A stretch of 64,000 nt of DNA. Origin: Sphingomonas gellani. GTDB lineage: Bacteria > Pseudomonadota > Alphaproteobacteria > Sphingomonadales > Sphingomonadaceae. The notes under the pieces were generated by a model. That model saw only the letters and a list, made by a program, of their open reading frames with translations, searched no databases and was not told the origin of the DNA. The translations under genes were made by a program, and so were the position numbers. Below are positions 59,478 to 64,000 of this stretch, in pieces (within the stretch, counting starts at the first letter, position 1; each line of letters begins with the position of its first letter). The stretch is taken from positions 1 through 64,000 of the forward strand of contig NZ_FOCF01000003.1 of the NCBI RefSeq assembly GCF_900110035.1. Reading direction: 5' to 3'.

Positions 59478-61576
59478 GCCACCTCCGCGATCGTCCAGGT
59501 CAGCAGCACGGCACCCTGCGGCGCGACTTCGTAGGATTCGCCGATCTCGACCTCGCCCTGTTCGGGCCGGGCGCTGTCGATCAGCACGGTGCGCCCCGTC
59601 CCCGGCGCGGGCAGGTCGAACGTGATCGGGTCGGCGGACGCGTTGAGCAGCAGCGACACCGCCTCCAGCGTGCCGTCCGCGTTGCGGACCGCACGGCGCA
59701 TCAGCAGCGCGCGTCCTTCCGGGTTCTGCCAGTCCTCCGGCGACAGGGGTTGCCCGCGCTCGTCCCACCATTCCAGGTCGGCCACACCCTCACCGGTCGC
59801 ATCCTCGCCGTACAGGAAGGCGGGCGCGCGCAGCGCCTGGAATCTGCGGCGGAGCGTGGCGAGCCGGGCGGTGAAGTCGATCATCGCCTCGCCATCCGGC
59901 GTGGCCGCGGCCTGCCAGTCGAGCCAGCTGATCGGATTGTCCTGGCAATAGGCGTTGTTGTTGCCGCCCTGCGTCCGCCCGAACTCGTCGCCCGCCACCA
60001 ACATCGGCGTGCCGAGAGAAGCGAGCAGCGTGGTCATCATCGACCGCATCACCCGCCCGCGCGCGTCGTTGATCGCCGGATCGTCGGTTGGCCCTTCCGC
60101 GCCCCAGTTGCACGAATGGTTGTTGTCGTGACCGTCGCGATTGTCCTCGCCATTGGCCTCGTTGTGACGATCCTCGTACATCACCGTGTCGGCCAGCGTG
60201 AATCCGTCATGCGCGGACAGGAAGTTGATGCTGGCCCAGGGACGCCGCGCGCGCCGGTCGAACAGGTCGCCCGACCCCGCCAGTCGCGCCGCCAGGTCGG
60301 GCCGCTGCCCCGACTCGCCGCGCCAATATTGCCGCACCGTGTCGCGATACTTGTCGTTCCATTCCGCGAAACCGGGCGGGAAGTTGCCCAGCTGGTATCC
60401 GCCCGGACCCACGTCCCACGGCTCCGCCATCAGTTTCAGCCGGCCGAGTACCGGGTCTTGGCGTACCACGTCGAAGAACGCGGCGCCCGGGTCGAACCCG
60501 TAATCCTCGCGCCCCAGCGTCAGGCCCAGGTCGAAACGGAACCCGTCGATGCCGAAGCTGGTAGCCCAATAGCGTAGCGAGTCGGCGACCATCTGGATCA
60601 CCCGCGCCTTGCTCATGTTCAGCGTGTTGCCGGTGCCGGTGTCGTTGGTCGCATAGCGTGGCTGATCCTTGACCAGCCGGTAATAGCTGGCGTTGTCCAG
60701 CCCGCGCCAGGAGAGCGTCGGCCCCTTTTCCGACCCTTCGCAGGTGTGGTTGTACACCACGTCCATGATGACCTCGATGCCGGCATTGTGCAGCCGGTGG
60801 ACGGCGCGGCGCAGCTCGTCCTGATGCTCGGACGCCATGTACGCCTGTTCGGGCGCGAAGAAGCCGAGCGTGTTGTAGCCCCAGTAATTCCGCAGGCCCT
60901 TTTCCTGCAGGAACCGATCCTGGGTGAACGCCTGGATCGGCAGCAGTTCGATCGCGGTGACGCCGATGCGTTGCAGGTGCGCGATCACCGCCGGATGGCC
61001 CAGCGCCGCATAGGTGCCGCGTTCCCGCTGCGGCACCAGCTCCATCAGCTTCGTCATCCCCTTGACGTGCGCTTCGTAGATCACGGTGTCGGACCAGTGC
61101 GTGTTGGGCCGCCGGTCGCGCGACCAGTCCCAATGATCGTCGACCACCACCGCCTTGGGCATGGCGGGCGCGCTGTCGCGCTTGTCGAAGGACAGGTCCT
61201 CGCGCCGGCTGCCGATGCGATAGCCGTGTAGCGCGTCGGTCCATTTGATCTGCCCGTTCAGCTTGCGCGCATAAGGGTCGAGCAACAGCTTGTTGGCGTT
61301 GAAGCGATGTCCCGCCTCCGGCTCGTACCGCCCATGCGCGCGGTAGCCATAGACCAGACCCGGTTCCGCATTGGGCAGGTAGCCGTGCCAAACCTCGTCC
61401 GTGCATTCCGGCAGGAAGAACCGCTTCAGCTCGCGCTTGCCGGCCTGATCGAACAGGCACAGCTCGATGGCGTCAGCATTGGCGGAGAAGACGGCGAAAT
61501 TGACGCCGAGGCCGTCAAACGTGGCGCCGAGAGGATAGGGTGAACCCGGCTGCAGCCGGTCCGACTGGAAGGGCAA
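59474..61576 (-). CDS. glgX: Glycogen debranching enzyme GlgX
   Basis: 700 residues. The start is TTG at 61576, with GGAG eight bases upstream, reading LPFQSDRLQPGSPYPLGATF, the usual GlgX N-terminus. A CBM48 domain precedes a GH13 barrel with FGIDGFRFDLGLTL (Asp), LMAEPWDVGPGGYQ (Glu) and FLSAHDGFTLAD (Asp). It removes branches from glycogen and feeds linear maltodextrins to MalQ, TreY and TreZ. No glgA, glgB, glgC or glgP gene is visible in the window. Confidence 0.97.
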   Translation of the reverse strand: MPFQSDRLQPGSPYPLGATFDGLGVNFAVFSANADAIELCLFDQAGKRELKRFFLPECTDEVWHGYLPNAEPGLVYGYRAHGRYEPEAGHRFNANKLLLDPYARKLNGQIKWTDALHGYRIGSRREDLSFDKRDSAPAMPKAVVVDDHWDWSRDRRPNTHWSDTVIYEAHVKGMTKLMELVPQRERGTYAALGHPAVIAHLQRIGVTAIELLPIQAFTQDRFLQEKGLRNYWGYNTLGFFAPEQAYMASEHQDELRRAVHRLHNAGIEVIMDVVYNHTCEGSEKGPTLSWRGLDNASYYRLVKDQPRYATNDTGTGNTLNMSKARVIQMVADSLRYWATSFGIDGFRFDLGLTLGREDYGFDPGAAFFDVVRQDPVLGRLKLMAEPWDVGPGGYQLGNFPPGFAEWNDKYRDTVRQYWRGESGQRPDLAARLAGSGDLFDRRARRPWASINFLSAHDGFTLADTVMYEDRHNEANGEDNRDGHDNNHSCNWGAEGPTDDPAINDARGRVMRSMMTTLLASLGTPMLVAGDEFGRTQGGNNNAYCQDNPISWLDWQAAATPDGEAMIDFTARLATLRRRFQALRAPAFLYGEDATGEGVADLEWWDERGQPLSPEDWQNPEGRALLMRRAVRNADGTLEAVSLLLNASADPITFDLPAPGTGRTVLIDSARPEQGEVEIGESYEVAPQGAVLLTWTIAEVA

Positions 61577-61689
61577 GGATGCGCTCCGAAAATACTATGG
61601 ACGTTGATGGAAGGCGACGACGAAAAGCCGCGCGCCGTACCAGGAGGGTCAGGCGCCGCGCATAGGAGCGCCGGCGTTACGGACTGAGA

Positions 61690-62004
61690 TCAGCGCTTTC
61701 CCCGCGGCGGCGCCGCCTTGGCGGGCGCGCGGCTGCGGGCGGTGGTTCCCTCCAGATCGTCGCTGCCGACGCTGCGTGAGAAGTCCTGATCGCGGGTGAC
61801 CGGCGCGGGTCCGTCCGACGCAGCGTCCGAAGTCTCAACCGCACCCGATGCGGAGGTCAGGTTCGCACCCTCCGCACTCGGATCGGCATCCGCCTCCTGC
61901 TCCGCCTGCTGCCAATGTTCCGCGTCCCGACCGTGCGGTTCGCCTTCCGTCTGCCAGATCTGGTAAGCCCGTTCGCGGATGCGGGCGGCGCGGTCGTCGG
62001 TCAT
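61690..62004 (-). CDS. DUF2934-domain protein
   Basis: 104 residues from ATG at 62004 with AGGGGAA upstream. The DUF2934 motif is at the N-terminus: RAARIRERAYQIWQTEGEPH followed by GRDAEHWQQAEQE. The rest is Ala/Ser/Asp-rich and disordered, with a basic end (PAKAAPPRGKR). DUF2934 proteins are often encoded beside glgX and trehalose genes, as here; function unknown, perhaps a small regulatory or structural partner. Confidence 0.88.
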   Translation of the reverse strand: MTDDRAARIRERAYQIWQTEGEPHGRDAEHWQQAEQEADADPSAEGANLTSASGAVETSDAASDGPAPVTRDQDFSRSVGSDDLEGTTARSRAPAKAAPPRGKR

Positions 62005-62083
62005 CGGTATTCCCCTGTAACCGCCGCTCAACTCCCCCGCTTCATATTATGTTCATCCGCTGCGACGAGTCGTGGCCGCGCTG

Positions 62084-63862
62084 CTACCGGACGCTGTTCC
62101 ACGGGCGCGACAGCAGCACGGCGCAGTTGATCAGGCCGACCAACGAATAGGTTTGGGGATAATTGCCCCACAATTCGCCGCTGACCGGGTCGATGTCCTC
62201 CGACAGCAATCCCGCCGGGGTACAGCGGGCCACCATCTCCTCGAACAACGCCCGCGCGTCGACAAGACGGCCGGTCGCGTGCAGCGCCTCGATCAGCCAG
62301 AAGGTGCACACGTTGAACGCCGTGTGCGGCAGGCCGAAATCATCCTCCGTGGCATAGCGCAACATGTGGCTGCCCCGGCGCAGCCCGTCCTCGACCGCGA
62401 CCAGCGTTCCCCGAAAACGGGGATCGTCCGGCGCGAAGAAGCGCAGGTCGAGCAACTGGATGATGCTGGCATCCAGATCGTCGCCGCCGAACGTCGCGGA
62501 CACACGCTGCGTGTCCGGCCGCCACGCCTCACCCTCGATCCGCTCACGCATCGCCTGCGCGCGGTCGGCCCAGAAGGCCTGCCGGTCGGCCAGCCCCAGC
62601 TGCTCGGCGGCATTGGCCAGCCGGTCGCACGCGGCCCAGCACATGGCGGCAGAATAGGTGTGGACATGCGCCTTGGTGCGGAGTTCCCACAGGCCGGCAT
62701 CGGGCTTGTCATACACCTCCCACGCCTTTTCGCCGATCCTTTCCAGGGCGGCGAAATCGTCGGCATCGGCCATGCGGAACAGGCGGTGATCGAAGAACGC
62801 CTGCACGTTGCTGAGGACGATCTGGCCATAGGCGTCGTGCTGCACCTGCTCATACGCCTGGTTGCCGACGCGGACGGGTCCCATGCCGCGATAGCCGGGC
62901 AGGCGATCCTCGGTCCGCTCGATCAGCTTCGCCTCTCCGCCGACACCGTAGAGCGGCTGGATATGGCCGCCCTTCGCATCGTCGACGATGTTGCGGAGGT
63001 ACTCCAGATACCCTTCCAGCACATCCAGCGCGCCCAGCCGGTTCAGCGCCTGCACCGTGTAATAGGCGTCGCGCACCCAGCAGTAGCGATAGTCCCAGTT
63101 GCGACCCGAATCGGCATGTTCGGGCAGCGACGTGGTCAGCGCCGCGACGATCGCGCCCGTCGCCTCGTGCTGGCACAGTTTCAGCGTGATGGCGGCGCGG
63201 ATCACCACGTCCTGCCATTCCAGCGGCGTCGCCAGCCCGCGCACCCACTCGCGCCATTCCTCCGTGGTGCGATCCAGCATCGCGCGCAGCGTCACGTCCA
63301 GGTCGCCGCTGAACCGCTCATCCGGGCCGAGGAAGAAATGCAGCGCCCCTTCCAATCGGAAGAACGCCTCCGACCGAACGCGGTCGATCGACAGGTCGGT
63401 GGTCAGCCGCAACGGCTCCCCATCGGTCAGGAAGCGCAGATAGGTCGGGCCGCTGGTCGTCTCGGTCGGGCGGCCCCATCCAGTCGCGACGCGCAACACC
63501 GTGCGGATGCGCGGCTTCCCCGCCACCGGCACGACGATGCGGGCAAAGGCGGCCGGCCGGTAGAAGCGCCGCTCACGCAGGAAACGGGGGCAGAAATCGG
63601 TGACTTCCACCGCGTTGCCCTGCGCATCCTCGTGCCGGGTCACCAGGATCGGGGTGTTGCGCAGATAATGCTGCGTGGTCTTGATGCAGCCATCGACTTC
63701 GATCGACCAGAAGCCGGTTGCGGCGTCGTCATGGTCGAGCAGGGCGCAGAATGCGGGATCGCCATCGACGCGCGGCACGCAGCCCCAGACGAACCGACCC
63801 GCCTCATCGATCAGCGCGGATACCTGGCAATTGCCGATGGGCCAGAGGTTCACCGAGCGCAT
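62084..63862 (-). CDS. Glycoside hydrolase family 15 (glucoamylase/trehalase-type) protein
   Basis: 592 residues from ATG at 63862; an ATG nine codons further upstream is less likely. An N-terminal beta-sandwich (about 1-220) precedes the (alpha/alpha)6 barrel. Family marks are SGRNWDYRYCWVRDAYYTVQ, GYRGMGPVRVGNQAYEQVQH with the first acid region, and GLLSEDIDPVSGELWGNYPQ with the catalytic Glu near the C-terminus. Many bacterial members of this type hydrolyse trehalose or maltodextrins. It could turn over products of the neighbouring trehalose pathway. No signal peptide. Confidence 0.93.
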   Translation of the reverse strand: MRSVNLWPIGNCQVSALIDEAGRFVWGCVPRVDGDPAFCALLDHDDAATGFWSIEVDGCIKTTQHYLRNTPILVTRHEDAQGNAVEVTDFCPRFLRERRFYRPAAFARIVVPVAGKPRIRTVLRVATGWGRPTETTSGPTYLRFLTDGEPLRLTTDLSIDRVRSEAFFRLEGALHFFLGPDERFSGDLDVTLRAMLDRTTEEWREWVRGLATPLEWQDVVIRAAITLKLCQHEATGAIVAALTTSLPEHADSGRNWDYRYCWVRDAYYTVQALNRLGALDVLEGYLEYLRNIVDDAKGGHIQPLYGVGGEAKLIERTEDRLPGYRGMGPVRVGNQAYEQVQHDAYGQIVLSNVQAFFDHRLFRMADADDFAALERIGEKAWEVYDKPDAGLWELRTKAHVHTYSAAMCWAACDRLANAAEQLGLADRQAFWADRAQAMRERIEGEAWRPDTQRVSATFGGDDLDASIIQLLDLRFFAPDDPRFRGTLVAVEDGLRRGSHMLRYATEDDFGLPHTAFNVCTFWLIEALHATGRLVDARALFEEMVARCTPAGLLSEDIDPVSGELWGNYPQTYSLVGLINCAVLLSRPWNSVR

Positions 63863-63967
63863 ATTCCTCCACACAGACAAGAGCGGCAATCGGTCCCGAC
63901 CCGAAACGACCGATGGAACCGTTGCTCCCAGAACCGCTCGTTCGCCGGGGTGTTCCCACGCCGCCCT

Positions 63968-64000
63968 TCAGAGCGCCGGCTCAGCCGGCGCGCGCCAGCC
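63968..64000 (-). CDS. Possible C-terminal end of a further leftward gene (partial)
   Basis: Read leftward from the window edge, the last bases give WRAPAEPAL and then a TGA at 63970-63968, a composition typical of a protein end. The same bases form a hairpin (63973-63980 with 63984-63991), so it could instead be a terminator. Only ten codons are visible. The stretch 63863-63967 before the GH15 start shows no gene. Confidence 0.3.
   Translation of the reverse strand, partial: GWRAPAEPAL

Noticed and set aside
59246..60577. Long plus-strand frames opposite glgX, treZ, malQ and treY (also 54320-56893, 55981-58338)
   Set aside because: Products are Arg/His-rich mirror translations of strongly conserved glycoside hydrolases, so they are shadows.
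63973..63991. GC hairpin at the right edge as the terminator of an upstream gene
   Set aside because: There is no U-run, and the same bases read as a plausible protein C-terminus (WRAPAEPAL then TGA) on the minus strand; left undecided.

Overview
The window is high-GC DNA from an alphaproteobacterium, most likely a sphingomonad (Sphingomonas or close relative). This is inferred from the mix of alphaproteobacterial families (DivK-type receiver, DUF3572, DUF6894, IalB-like exported protein, TIGR02186 next to TauE, a tol-pal operon led by ybgC) and from heavy use of GTG/TTG starts with 4-base gene overlaps. Two parts are visible: the right-hand 20.3 kb of an integrated tailed-phage genome (1 to about 20,335) and about 43.7 kb of ordinary chromosome.

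Prophage. A LexA/S24-type repressor (13537-14262) sits between two clusters of TGTAAGC operator repeats and divides two transcription directions. Leftward, from 13438 down to 1 and beyond the window: small HTH regulators (a Cro-like protein, a CP76/CII-like protein, a third HTH protein), unknown small proteins, a phage-encoded beta sliding clamp, two unknown proteins, a DUF2312/GapR-like protein with an extra N-terminal domain, a ribbon-helix-helix protein, SSB, a PrimPol-D5 helicase, a DUF6362-like protein, then HNH endonuclease, small and large terminase, a prohead protease fused to the HK97-type major capsid protein, and the start of another gene. Most replication genes overlap by 1-4 bases. 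Rightward: three unknown small genes, a C5 DNA methyltransferase with seven internal repeats in its recognition region, two small genes and a large serine integrase; one coiled-coil gene lies antisense among them. Between the integrase and the host junction is a two-gene cargo unit on the opposite strand: an 81-aa protein and a retropepsin-like aspartic protease.

The junction (attR) lies near 20,315-20,345, inside a glycosyltransferase gene related to nfrB (phage N4 adsorption protein B). Only the C-terminal part of that gene is left in the window, followed by an NfrA C-terminus-like gene, so integration interrupts a gene whose E. coli relative is needed for phage adsorption.

Chromosome. 21-25 kb: NfrA-like protein, TauE/TIGR02186 pair, HerA-type ATPase. 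25.6-28.7 kb: recF and host dnaN, then an outer-membrane barrel protein with a clear terminator. 28.9-36.9 kb: exported protein, rlmN, MFS and TauE transporters, lipoprotein, flavin reductase, a cytochrome b / molybdopterin oxidoreductase pair, cfa. 37-46 kb: EF-hand protein, argG, membrane protein, GNAT/FemAB-like protein, RidA-HAD-DUF3572 operon, divK, SWIB protein, nitronate monooxygenase. 46-53 kb: lipoprotein, ybgC-tolQ-tolR-tolA-tolB-pal, mscS. 53-64 kb: a leftward alpha-glucan/trehalose cluster (GH15, DUF2934, glgX, treZ, malQ, treY) ending with a DEDD exonuclease. No tRNA, rRNA, CRISPR array or insertion sequence was recognised. No gene-free stretch exceeds about 300 bases.
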